Shown here piece after piece: positions 23,501 through 33,734 of a stretch of DNA of 64,000 nucleotides. The first letter of the stretch is position 1. Every line of letters starts with the position of its first letter. This stretch comes from Tipula vernalis (Eukaryota; Arthropoda; Insecta; Diptera; Tipulidae). The stretch is taken from positions 270,855,315 to 270,919,314 of the forward strand of contig OY282560.1 of assembly GCA_958295665.1 (NCBI GenBank), written 5' to 3'. The notes beneath the pieces are model-generated. The model was not told the origin of the DNA. It searched no databases and was given only the letters and a program-made list of their open reading frames with translations. The position numbers were made by a program, and so were the translations under genes.

Positions 23501-24440
23501 ACAGAAAAGAATCCGGGCAAACGGTTCAGATTATCAGCAGCCATCAATTATTAATACAATTATAAATAAAAAATAAAATAATTCAACTAATAGTTCTTTT
23601 ATAGGCAGGGTGAATTACAAATTATTAAAATCCCAGGGGATGGAAATTGCTTAATAACGGCTATAACGAATCAAATATATTTAATTAAACCTGGGACAAA
23701 AATGATAAAAATACCCCGAGAAGAAATAATAAAATATTTAACAGTAGATAGAAATAATCCCTAGTACAAGTTAAGCCTAATGACATTGGCTGAGGAAGTT
23801 TTAAAAATTCGGTCGGGAGAAGAAGAATTAGTGGGGGCGTTGGGAGAAGAAACACTAATGGCTGTCTCGGATAAATATAAAGTAACAATAGAAATTTTCC
23901 AGGACTTTCATATTCCAATCGTTTATGGAGTGGAATTCAAATGGATAATAAGCCTTCATAACGGAATAACCATTATGACACTATAATATTAGGTGAAAAT
24001 AGAAGTATCAAACCAGTACAAACCTTACCAATCATATATAAATATAAAAATGTGCACACAGACTCTAGGAACTTTCGTTTAACAGAAGATTTTTATTTTC
24101 ATTCACTCAAAGATAGTGAAGGCGTGAATAATGCTAAAAGCAATATAAAGTTGGCGAGTTTGAATGTCAGAGGTTGTTCAAAAAAGGCGAAGCAACCAGA
24201 ATTGGATCGATTGTTTGTTTAAAATGAATTAGATATAATAGCTATGCAAGAAACAAATATGTCAGCAAGTAAGTGTCAAGAGAAGAAACACAATACTTGG
24301 CATTACTAAACAGACTAAACTGATCAATTCAAATAAACCGTTTCCTTGGAATATCGGATCGGTATGTCAAAATAATAGTAAAGAGTTTATGGTTATCTAC
24401 GTTGATATTCCACCAAGATTGAATGTAAATCTGACTGAAT
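23500..24440 (+). pseudogene. LINE fragment: OTU-protease-like domain followed by the start of an AP-like endonuclease
   Basis: After a short leader (RIRANGSDYQQPSIIN, about 23505-23560) comes GELQIIKIPGDGNCLITAI (about 23607-23665), which has the P-G-D-G-N-C box of OTU-type cysteine proteases with its catalytic Asp and Cys; a TAG at 23762-23764 breaks the frame and MTLAEEVLKIRSGEEELVG and ETLMAVSDKYKVTIEIFQDF follow to 23985. Within 170 bp, KLASLNVRGCSKKAKQPELD and ELDIIAMQETNMSA (about 24147-24270) give the first two conserved blocks of an apurinic-like endonuclease of non-LTR retrotransposons, then NNSKEFMVIYVDIPPRLNVN (about 24370-24430). The RT is absent: another LINE's 3' end begins at about 24440. 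OTU proteases remove ubiquitin or process proteins; OTU domains are known in a few retroelement lineages. Role here is inference. Confidence 0.7.
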
Positions 24441-24828
24441 GACTTCAGCGAAGTCAGATCAGTGTGGTTATTGGAGTGATTACGAGGCACTGTCTCATAG
24501 GGAGGCATGCGAGTAGACTTGGTGTCATGACATGACTACTATCATAGTTGCGAGAACGAAGAGGAGGAAGAGACAGTACTTCATCTTCTTTGCACCTGCC
24601 CTCGTCTGGCACGAAACAGACTAAAGTTTCTAGGGGCACCCTTCTTCAAAAATCTGACGGACCTCTGTAAGATGGATGTCAGGAGTATCCAGCGCTTTGT
24701 TAACAGCTCAAAGTGGTTCCAATGACTTGGAGGAAACGATTATTTGTGGTATGGCTAAGGACCATTTTTGTGTCTATGCCTGGTCCTTGTGGACCGCCAC
24801 CCAAACCTAATCTAACCTAACCTAAAAA
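24441..24828 (+). pseudogene. LOA-like LINE, 3' end fragment with CTAACC tail
   Basis: In broken frames I read VVIGVITRHCLIGRHASRLG, then a Cys/Glu-rich zinc-binding stretch with EEEEETVLHLLCTCPRLARN, then FFKNLTDLCKMDVRSIQRF and FVNSSKWFQ before a stop near 24724. This lines up with the C-terminus of the long LINE frame at 62459-64000 (TGHCLFGEHARRLG, EEEEETLVHFLCSCPAL, SSKWFQ). About 100 bp of 3' UTR follow, ending in a tail of CCTAA-type repeats (24803-24824), also as in that copy. It is a 5'-truncated, decayed insertion of the same clade but not the same family. Confidence 0.82.
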
Positions 24829-24873
24829 AACATACAAAAATGAAATCTTTCGTCTACTTTAAACAACTAAAAT

Positions 24874-25580
24874 ATGGATCAAATTACCTCAACTGCCTTA
24901 GAAATTATAGAAGAATTTAAACCAGTTTATGATAGTAATGGAACTGATGAGAGTAGTACCAGCGGAAGTGACGAAGAAAATACTGCAATTTTAAATTTTG
25001 CTGAAGAGATAGTACCGTCCTACACAAACTCTGTTTTCAAAAGTCATTTTAGACTAAACATAGCTACATTTAACAAGCTGTGTGTGTTAATTCACCACAG
25101 CAGTCATCAAGAAATACACCCCGGTAGACCTGAAATACCGACAGAAAAACAAATCATGATAACACTGTGGTTTTTCCCACACCCTTCAGGTAAATGAAAC
25201 TTAAATTCTTAAACCGGTTATAAGCTTGAATAATTCATTGTCAGAACTATCAGTGAAAGGTTCAATTGCGGAAAATCAACGGCTTGACAAATTGTTAATA
25301 GTGTGTCCAAAAAGTTATTGAAATTGAATGTCGAGAAAGGCATTGTAAAGTGGCTATCAGCAAGTCAACGAAACACAACTAAGCCCTATTACGCTCAGAA
25401 ATATCATTTTAGAGGTAAGAATGAAACTATTACATTTGAGGATTTATTGTTTTTATAAAATTAAAATACGTTGCAGGAATTATTGGGTCAATATATGGAG
25501 CGCATATTCCCATCATCGTTCCACATTAAAATCGACATCGCAGGAAGCTGAAATTTTCACCATAGATTAGGGTTTTAGCG
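24874..25580 (+). pseudogene. PIF/Harbinger transposase, truncated, first catalytic Asp changed to Tyr
   Basis: The open part (24874-25197) has an acidic leader, then HFRLNIATFNKLCVLI and GRPEIPTEKQIMITLWF, typical of the N-terminal half of PIF/Harbinger transposases. An intron-like stretch (GTAAATG at about 25191 to TTGTCAG at about 25244) leads to TISERFNCGKSTA and KLNVEKGIVKW, and a second intron (GTAAGAATG near 25413 to TTGCAG near 25477) to GIIGSIYGAHIPIIVPH. The family has G-x-I-D-G-x-H there, so the first catalytic Asp is now Tyr. Reading ends soon after (KLKFSP, stop near 25565), where the rest of the DDE domain is missing. No terminal repeats found. The start ATG is at 24874. Confidence 0.83.
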
Positions 25581-25904
25581 GTTTGAGTTTTTGTGAAATT
25601 TGGACCCGATAAGTGGCGCTGTTTTCAAGATAGTAGGTGACATTGGGTGGTGGTTGACATTAATTTGGTTTCATTACAGCACGCGCAAGAATACATTAAA
25701 CAAATTAATTAATGTAAAATTACGATTAAAAATAAAATTTTACAAAAATAAAAAGCATGCGAAAACATTGATCGCAGGACGCTTAAAAGTGCATACATTT
25801 TCAATTATTGATTGTGTTACCAACAACACGACGTGACAGTTTAGGATAATTCCGTTGTAGTGTAAAATTAAGTGTTTCTTTCATAAAAATGCGACGCTCA
25901 AATA

Positions 25905-26010
25905 TTGGCCGCAATACGCGAAGAAACCAAGCGATTAGACGATATAGAGAAAAAATATTGGCCGCAATACGCGAAGAAACCAAGCGATTAGACGATATAG
26001 AGAAAATATT
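25905..26010. repeat. Direct tandem duplication of about 54 bp at the Helitron N-terminus
   Basis: Two consecutive near-identical copies of a segment starting AATATTGGCCGCAATACGCG lie back to back (about 25904-25957 and 25958-26010). It falls inside the arginine-rich N-terminal coding region. The near-identity of the copies implies the duplication is young relative to the decay of the element. Confidence 0.85.
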
Positions 26011-26346
26011 ACTGCTGACCAACAATTATCAGAATTAATGACACAAAGGCAGCGCAACTTACAACGTATAAAATTCAACAAGAAAATATAACCGAAATTC
26101 GAAGAGTTACTACTCGAAGAGCAAATAGAAATGTTCGAGCTGCGGCAAGAGCATCGATCGCCCAATACGAGCGGAACACAAGAGCATTAGTAATTGCTTC
26201 ATTTCATCGTATTGCCTTTAATTATGAAGCAGACATCGATTATTACGTTCATCCTAAAATTTTTATCGGTGAAATGGATAAAGAATGCAATTATTGTTAT
26301 GCATTAAAATTTAAAAATGAAACTCTTGGGATGTGTTGCTCTTCAG

Positions 26347-26431
26347 GTAAGTTTTTTTTAGACATTAACCACCCTCTTCCCCCTTTTTATTACGTCAAAA
26401 ATTCATAAAATATTATCGTAAATTATTTCAG
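26347..26431 (+). other. Intron within the Helitron Rep/helicase gene
   Basis: A GTAAGT donor follows TGTTGCTCTTCAG and a pyrimidine-rich TTATTTCAG acceptor precedes GTAAAGTTGTTTTACC; joining them gives CCSSGKVVLP in one frame, a conserved stretch of animal Helitron proteins. The intron is about 85 bp, a usual length for insects. Confidence 0.75.
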
Positions 26432-29400
26432 GTAAAGTTGTTTTACCAATTTGAAATCCACCACCTGAACCTTTAAAATCCTTGATGACAGAGGAGAATC
26501 AAGTGATTCAAAGCTATTTTTGTCAAAAATAAGGAAAGTTAATCAATGTTTCCAAATGACATCTTTTGGCGCAAAACAAATTACCAATATTGATTCTCTT
26601 GGTCGTAATTTTGCATCAACTTTTAAAATTCAAGACCAAGTTTATCACCATATTGGATCAATGTATCCAATGCCAAATGAAAATGCGAAATTTTTGCAAA
26701 TATATTTTATTGGATCAAATGAACAGCAAGTTCAAGAACGTTGCGAAATACATAGCATAACCGTAATTCGAGAGCGTGAAATCATTAATACAATTCAACA
26801 ATTTTTAATGGAAAAAAATCAATTAATACAATTGTTCCAAAAAATTACACCACAATTGGAAAATGATAATTACATGATCGTCATTCAAGCAGATAAAACA
26901 CCAACAGGTGCCCACGTCCGTAGATATAATGCACCAACAGTTGATGAAGTTGCTATTGTAATGGTTGGGGAAGCTTTTGAATCACGTGACATAGTTATTA
27001 AGCGTAGAGATAACTTCATTCAGAAAATTGAAGACTCATCGCTCTTACGACGCATTGCAATACCCTTTAATTTTTTGGGAAGGTGATGTTGGATATCACA
27101 TCAACATAAAACAAACAAATCTATCCACCGGCGCAGAACTTACCAAAAAAGTTAGTGCTATGAATTATTACGCTTATCGACTAATGATTAGATCTACTGT
27201 AGACAATCACATTCTAAAATGTAGATATTTATACCATCAGTATGTTGTCGATATGTATGCCAAAATCGATAGTGAACGTCTACGATACATTCGTTTTAAT
27301 CAGTGAAAATTACAAAGCGACGAATAGATCCACTTGAGTGATGCAATAAATGGAAATGTAGACAGAAGTATTAATGCCAATGACATCGGTAATACTGTTA
27401 TTCTTCCTTCATCATACATTGGCAGTCCGCGTCATATGCAAGAGTATATTCAAGACGCTATGACTTTCGTTCGTCATTACGGAACACCCGATTTATTTAT
27501 AACATTCACATGCAATCCAAAATGGAACGATATTGTAAAATTATTAAAGCATGGTCAACAATCGCATGATCGACATGACATTTTTAGCACGAGTTTTTAA
27601 ACAAAAGCTAAAATCCTTAATGGATCTCATTACAAAGTATCATGTGTATGGGCAAACGAATTGTTGGATGTATTAGATCGACTTCCTCATGCGCATATAT
27701 TAATTTAACTGACAAATAAAATAAGATCAATCGATATCGACAATGTAATAAGCGCTGAAATTCCTGATGAAGACACGGATCAAGAATTGTTTGAAATTGT
27801 TAAATTAAATATGGTTCATGGTCCATGTGGAGCACTTAATATGAATTTACCATGTATGATTAATGGTAAATGTTCCAAAAGTTTTCCTAAAGATTTTACA
27901 TTGCATTCGATTACTGGAATTGATGGCTAGGGAATTCTGGAAAGTCATTCACGATAAATATTCACACAAATCAATTTGAAGTTGACAATAGATGGATTGT
28001 GCCTTATTCAAGATTTCAAACTGGCAGATATATAAGCACCAGCGAGGCTATTTGGCGTATTTTTTTCATTTTCAATGCACGAAAGAGATCCAGCAGTAAT
28101 TCATCTAGCGGTACATCTTCAAAATGGACAACGTGTCTATTTTACAGACCAAAATATTTCACAGCGAGCTGCTTATCCACCAAAAACTACTTTAACAGAA
28201 TTTTTCAATAGATGTCAACAACAAAATTCATTTACAAATAATTTGCTATATTCAGAATTGCCTTCCTACTATACGTGGGATAAAAAAAAATGGGAACTGC
28301 GAAAACGAGGTACACATTTTAAGTCAAATGTTTTAGGCAGAATTTACACTATTCATCCAAATCAAAAAGAATGTTTCTATTTACGTTTATTATTAATTAA
28401 TGTTCGAGGACCTACATCATTTAATAATTTAAAAACAGTTAATGGACACCAACATGAAACATTTCACGCAGCATGTTTGGCTTTGAATTTATTAGAAGCA
28501 GATTTACATTAGGATTCCACATTAAACGATGCAGTCATTACCTTATCTCCAAATCAAATATGCCAATTATTTGTCATTATCATTATAATGTGCAGTCCTA
28601 ATCCAAATGAACTATGGGAAAAAATTCAAAAATGCAATGACTGAGGATATTCTTCACACATATCGCAGTATTCGCAACGACAACACAATTGATTTCTTAC
28701 CAATCATGTTCAATGACTATTTAATTCGACTTGAGGATATCTGCATGACTATTTCAAATCAAAATCTTCAAACTTTTGGATTGCCATCACCTTCAAGATT
28801 AGCAAATGATCTAATTAATTATGATCTTTCACGAGAACAATCATACAATACCCTTGATTTACTTGAATTTGTTCAAATTAATAAGCCAAAATTGATAGAT
28901 GAACAAAAAATTATTTACGACAGAATTTTACATGCAGTTCAAGCCCGAACTGGGGGCTTCTTTTTTTTAGATGCTCTAGGCGGAACTGGAAAAACTTTCA
29001 TGATTTCACTTTTATTAGCAGAAATTCGTTCCCAAGGTAACATTGGATAAGCCGTTGCTTCGTCAGGAGTTGCTGCAACTTTATTAGATGGAGGGAGAAC
29101 ATCGCATTCAGCATTTAAACTGCCATTAAATATTCAAACTAATGGAAACGCAACATGTAATATAAAAAAAAAAATCAAACAAGGCCAAAGTACTGCAAAA
29201 ATATCGCATTATAATTTGGGACGAATGCACAATGGCTCATAAACATTCATTGGAGGCATTGGATCGAACATTAAAAGATTTCAAGAACAACACAAATATT
29301 TTTGGTGGAACCATAGTTTTACTTTCTGGGGATTTCAGACAAACACTACCCGTTATGCCACGATCAACATATGCTGATGAAATAAACGCATGCCTTAAAT

Positions 29401-29734
29401 CTTCATCTTTATGGCAAACAGTAATATCAATGAAATTAACTTGAATTCCAATTATTTTATTGCGCAATATTCAATCGCCCAAATTGTGTAACGGAACTCG
29501 CTTGGTAATTAAAAAAATATATGGCAATGTTATTGAAGCGACAATTATAACAGGAAAATTTGTAGGAGAACATGTATTAATACCACGTATTCCTATGATA
29601 CCAACAGATTCGCCAATTTTAAAGGATTGGTTATCCAAGTTGTTATCTTATTATAATTTGTTTAAAATTTTTTTTAGATCAAAGTTTGAAGGTTTTTCTG
29701 TAACAAACTGGCATGGATCTTATATTTTCTAAAA

Positions 29735-29975
29735 ATTGTAAGAGAATTAATCCATTATCGAACTGATAAGTGTGTGATTATGAAAAAATCCCCCTCTCAC
29801 CCACGCCATGTCGACTTTTGGACTGATAGCGTCACAAGTTACACGCTATATATACAGAATGTACTGTGCATAATTTGTATTATCGAATTGTACTAATGTA
29901 CCTAAATGCCCTTAAACATTATTCCTCACCACATTCGCATACAGGTATAGTCCTGGCAAATAATGTTTTACTTTA
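29735..29975. repeat. Dispersed repeat copy B (partner of 20500-20760)
   Basis: Starts ATTGTAAGAGAATTAATCC and shares with copy A the words TTTGGACTGAT, TACAGAATGTACTGTGC, GTACTAATG and CCACATTCGCA in the same order. Its right inner repeat is degraded (AATGCCCTTAAACATT). It begins directly after the Helitron relic, so it may be part of the Helitron 3' region or a later insertion. Confidence 0.65.
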
Positions 29976-30826
29976 ATTTGAATTAATTAATTAAATAAAT
30001 CTCATCCGGTCCTAAGACTTGAAATATCAGGCATCACATATTGATAAATCCCAACCACTTTTAATTATATTAATGAAATATGCCGCATTACACCAATACA
30101 TATAATAACAATATCCACGAAGTCAGATGTACATTGTTATATTTTATTTCATAAATTCAATGAATCCAATGTACAAACGTGTATGTACAATGTACTTATA
30201 TACAAATAGTGGTATGATAACATCCTGAGATAAAAAAAATAAATTTCCATAAACAAAATAAATAACATAACTCAAAATCATGAAAATTTATAAAATATTT
30301 TTATACAAAATATCTAACAACAACAACAAAATATTAATTTAATTTATTTTTATTATACTTGTATGTGGATGAACAAAAAATAAATAAATAAACAAAAATA
30401 AAATGAAATTAAATTTGTAGTTTTATCAAAAAAAAAAAAAAAAAAAAAAATTACTTTTATTATTATTGTTATAATGTTATTATTTTATTTTTTATTTTTT
30501 TATTAAAACATACATATTTGTTTATAAAATATTTGTGTAATCATGCGTCGTCATATGGTCGCTGATATTTATATTTACATGATTTATTTCAATCACAACA
30601 AAAAAAAAATCATTTTATTTTATTATTGTTCGTAGTGGTATATTTTTTGGCGTGCAATAAAAATAAATTTAAATTAGATTTCATATTTTTTTATCAACTA
30701 TTTGTTAAAAGATTATTTTGCAAATGTACTTTAATATTATTGAATATAGATGGTATCAATGTTGAAACTATTTATGATTAAAATTGCAAATAATTGTGTT
30801 GGAATTTACCTAGCTATAGAGTTCTT
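29976..30826. other. AT-rich non-coding stretch
   Basis: Simple AT-rich DNA with a long A run near 30428-30450 and (TTAT)n-like stretches; no gene seen. Confidence 0.5.
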
Positions 30827-31290
30827 TTACTTTCTTTTACTCTAGTAAAATAAAGTATAGTAATCATGAAAATTTTGGACCTTGAGATTTTTAGAGATTT
30901 ATTTGTTTTTAGGTCCCCCGAGTCCGAAAAAGTGGGTTTCGAAATGGTGTCTGTCTGTCAGTCTGTCAGTCTGTCTGTGTCCTCTCTACAGCCCAGATGG
31001 TTTAACCAATCGAACTGAAACTTCAGATTTAAGCTTTTTTGATAAATTGAGAGGTCCCAGTGAATTTTACTCCAAATCGGCTAACCGGAAGTGGTCACTC
31101 CCTTGGTCCAGAAAATTTATTTTGCAAATATCTTAAAAAGTCTAAGGTTTACAAAAAACTACTTCATACAAAATGTTTCCAAAATTTAAAAACAAATAAA
31201 AATAAAAAAATAAAAAATTAAAAAAAAAATTTAAAAATTTAAAAATTAAAAAAAAAAAATTAAAAAAAGAAAAAATTTAAAAATTATAAT
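30827..31290 (+). repeat. Dispersed repeat family C, copy 1 (GTCTGTCTGTCAG repeat)
   Basis: The unit starts TTTACTTTCTTTTACTC, continues TGGACCTTGAGATTTTTAGA, TTTCGAAATGGTGTCTGTC with a GTCT microsatellite, CAGCCCAGATGGTTTAACC, CTCCAAATCGGCTAACCGG and ends in a long A/T homopolymer-like tail. Two other copies lie at 31389-31575 and 32457-32880 in the same orientation. It is non-coding; open frames through it do not resemble proteins. Confidence 0.85.
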
Positions 31291-31388
31291 AAAATATACA
31301 ATTGAGTTCTGGCCAACATATTTTCTCTTACGAACAGGGAATTTTGAGGCACTTATTACGCAAACTTCTTTGAAATTTATTATTTTGT

Positions 31389-31575
31389 ATTACTTTCTCT
31401 AACGTAAGTAAAATAAAGTAATCATGAAAATTTTTGACCTTGAGATTTTTAGATATCTATCTGTTTTGAGGTCCACTGAGTCCGAAAAAGTGGGTTTCGA
31501 AATGGTGTCTCTATGTCAGTCTGTCAGTATGTCAGTCTGTGTCCTCTCTACAGCCCATATGGTTAACTAATCGAT
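31389..31575 (+). repeat. Dispersed repeat family C, copy 2 (partial)
   Basis: It matches copy 1 from TACTTTCTCTAACGTAAG through GTGTCTCTATGTCAGTCTG to CAGCCCATATGGTTAAC and then breaks off, replaced by the GC-richer DNA that starts at about 31575. Confidence 0.8.
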
Positions 31576-32350
31576 CGCGGCTAACACACTTTCTTTTACG
31601 AACGATTAAAGGGGTATGTCGGAGTCGACCATGGCGCGAGTCCACATTCTTTGTTTCAAATTCGGAAATCAACTGTATCTCGTCAGTGGCTAAGGAATTT
31701 TCAGCGAGATGTATATCACCAAATGCGCGGCTGTAACGCTCTGATGACATTGACTTCCACTTGCTTGGTCACACCGCGAGGTGTGGTTATTTATTCTTGT
31801 AGGGCACTAGAAATTGCGAGTGAGAATAGAACCCTCGCCGTCACGCAAAGGAGTTTTGCTTAGTGCAAGGTAGTCTTGTCGCTGTATAACTGACTCTGTT
31901 CCTTGCGTGAACCTTGAGACCCTGCACATTAAGATTGAATACAAGTGTCTGACTTGCGGACCGGTTTCAATGTGAAAAATTATATATGCTGTACTATCTT
32001 TTTCATAAGAATTTTCTTCGTATAGTTTGAATTTTGTAGTAAAAGTAAATTTTGTAGTAACAAGTGTTTTGTTATAATTTGAATTTAAATGTATGTAGAA
32101 ATTAATTATTTTAATTCAAAGTAAATTAACCGTCACGTCCGTTTCTTTAGGTAAATAAAAATTGACACCACAATTGTCTGATCATATGAGGCGTTCTCTT
32201 AGGTGTGGCTTTCCCTGCCGTCTTAATTGTCTGCGACCAAAAGCTAAATTTCGAGTCGCTCACTTTCTAAAAACAAGGTACTGATTTGTAAGACGTTTTC
32301 ACTTGTCACGTCAAAAGTTAAAACAAGTAAACATTACGTACTTTAATATG
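31576..32350. other. GC-richer block of unknown nature between repeat C copies
   Basis: From about 31590 to 31960 the composition is less AT-rich than its surroundings (GTCGGAGTCGACCATGGCG, CACCGCGAGGTGTGG, CCCTCGCCGTCACGC). It opens with TTTCTTTTACGAACGATTAAA, a word related to the inverted arms near 31320 and 32900. I see no protein motif in any frame. It could be the interior of the repeat C element or an inserted fragment. Confidence 0.35.
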
Positions 32351-32456
32351 TATATTAGGTGAGTGTAGGGTGACGTGGTTTTCTACCAAAAGTTTGAAGT
32401 TAAACCTTAGAAAGCGACGTTTTTCAATATTTTTTTCTATTAAAATGATTTTGTTG

Positions 32457-32930
32457 GTTTTACTTTCTTCTACTCTAGTAAAATTAAGTATAGTAATCTT
32501 GAAAATTTTGGACCTTGAGATTTTTAGAGATTTATTTGTTTTGAGGTCCCCTGAGTTCGAAAAAGTGGGTTTCGAAATGGTGTCTGTCTGTCAGTTTGTG
32601 TCCTCTTTACAGCCCAGATGGTTTAACCAATCGAACTGAAACTTCAGATTTAAGCTTTTTTGATAAATGGCGAAGTCTCAGTGAATTTTACTCCAAATCG
32701 GCTAACCGGAAGTGGAGATCGAGAAAATTTATTTTGCAAATATCTTAAAAAGTATAAGGTTTACAAAAAACTATTTGAAATAAAATGTTTCCAAAAATTA
32801 AAAACAAATAAAATTAAAAAAAAATAAAAATTAAAAAAAAAAATTTAAAAATTTAAAAATTAAAAAAAAAAAATTTAAAAATTATAAAAAACAATAAAAT
32901 TTCTCAAAATTCTCTGTTCGTAAAAGAAAG
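32457..32930 (+). repeat. Dispersed repeat family C, copy 3
   Basis: Matches copy 1 through the microsatellite, the CAGCCCAGATGGTTTAACC stretch and the A/T tail. At its end, CTCAAAATTCTCTGTTCG (about 32893-32911) is nearly the reverse complement of CGAACAGGGAATTTTGAG at about 31334-31351, so copies 1 to 3 are bracketed by an inverted word. Confidence 0.85.
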
Positions 32931-32949
32931 TCGTGTGTTGGCCACACCT

Positions 32950-33734
32950 CAATTTTTTATATTGGAATATGCTATGGCTTGACGCTTTAATTTAGTACTA
33001 AGCCTGAGACTGTATTGTAGACTTTCTTGATTTATTTTGGAGAGATTCCACAAAAATGACATTTTATAAATTTTAAAATTCGTGTGTTGTGATAAAAAAG
33101 TCGTAAGGTAATTTAATAACGATACTTTCAAAATTAAAATTATATTGTTAATTGTATGAGATTAAAACTGACAACCATAAAATTAATATGAATAGCAAAA
33201 GGAAACTTTATACTACTCGTATAAGTTGTAAGTACGTTTAAAAGTACTGTACAATACATCTGTGGCAAATATTTCAAAGGTGTTAACTAAGTTTTGATTA
33301 CTTTTGAGGAGAATGCTTTAAACATATTTTGGCTTCTGTGAAATATAAATCTCCAACTTTGAATAATTTAAACATCACTAATTTGATCTTAGATGCTACA
33401 CCAAAACGTTCATTAGTTGAAAAAGTTCAATTTCGTGATAATTTCGCCAAAATATCAAAAATAATTTGTTGTTGCAAGTGCACCTAACTCATTTTAAAAA
33501 TTTATAAATTTAAAAGCGTTTGAGGTAACTACAGTCGTTTCCCTTTTTAATTATAAAATTGCTAAATCCAGTACTGGTCAATATATTTACTAATTTTTAT
33601 AATTTTGTATTTACCGTAACAAAGGGTACTAAATAATTTGTAACCATGCTCAGAAATAAAAGTTCTTTTGTGTTTTCATTTCTGAATTTCGGAATTCACA
33701 TTAGCCTTCGAATAGCGTTGAAATAATTTTTACA
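32950..33734. other. AT-rich non-coding stretch
   Basis: No gene or repeat structure recognised. Confidence 0.5.

Larger units (their letters stand above)
25889..29730 (+). mobile_element. Helitron Rep/helicase gene relic, with an intron
   Basis: Reading left to right in shifting frames: a basic N-terminal region (25889-26180, NIGRNTRRNQAIRRYR, QRQRNLQRIKF), CNYCYALKFKNETLGMCCSSG and KVVLPI joined across an intron (26347-26431, GTAAGT to TTTCAG), the Helitron-like N domain (26520-27086, SFGAKQITNIDSLGRN, IVIQADKTPTGAHVRRYNAP, VAIVMVG), then ERLRYIRFNQ, LPSSYIGSPRHMQEYIQDAM, LFITFTCNPKW (27334-27600) and LPHAHILI (about 27680-27705), the His-x-His box of the rolling-circle Rep nuclease. SIF1 helicase blocks follow: DALGGTGKTF (Walker A), ASSGVAATLL, WDECTMAHK (Walker B, with DEC), LLSGDFRQTLPV. 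The part between SSSLWQ and LCNGTRLVIK (about 29425-29475) is shortened. Stops and shifts make it dead. I could not fix the TC and CTRR ends. Confidence 0.9.

Noticed and set aside
30950..30985. CRISPR-like regular repeats (GTCTGTCTGTCAG)
   Set aside because: A 4-bp microsatellite within a dispersed insect repeat; no spacers, and the genome is eukaryotic.
31532..31863. Overlapping frames of 60-72 codons in the GC-richer block
   Set aside because: Open on both strands, without motifs; expected from local composition.
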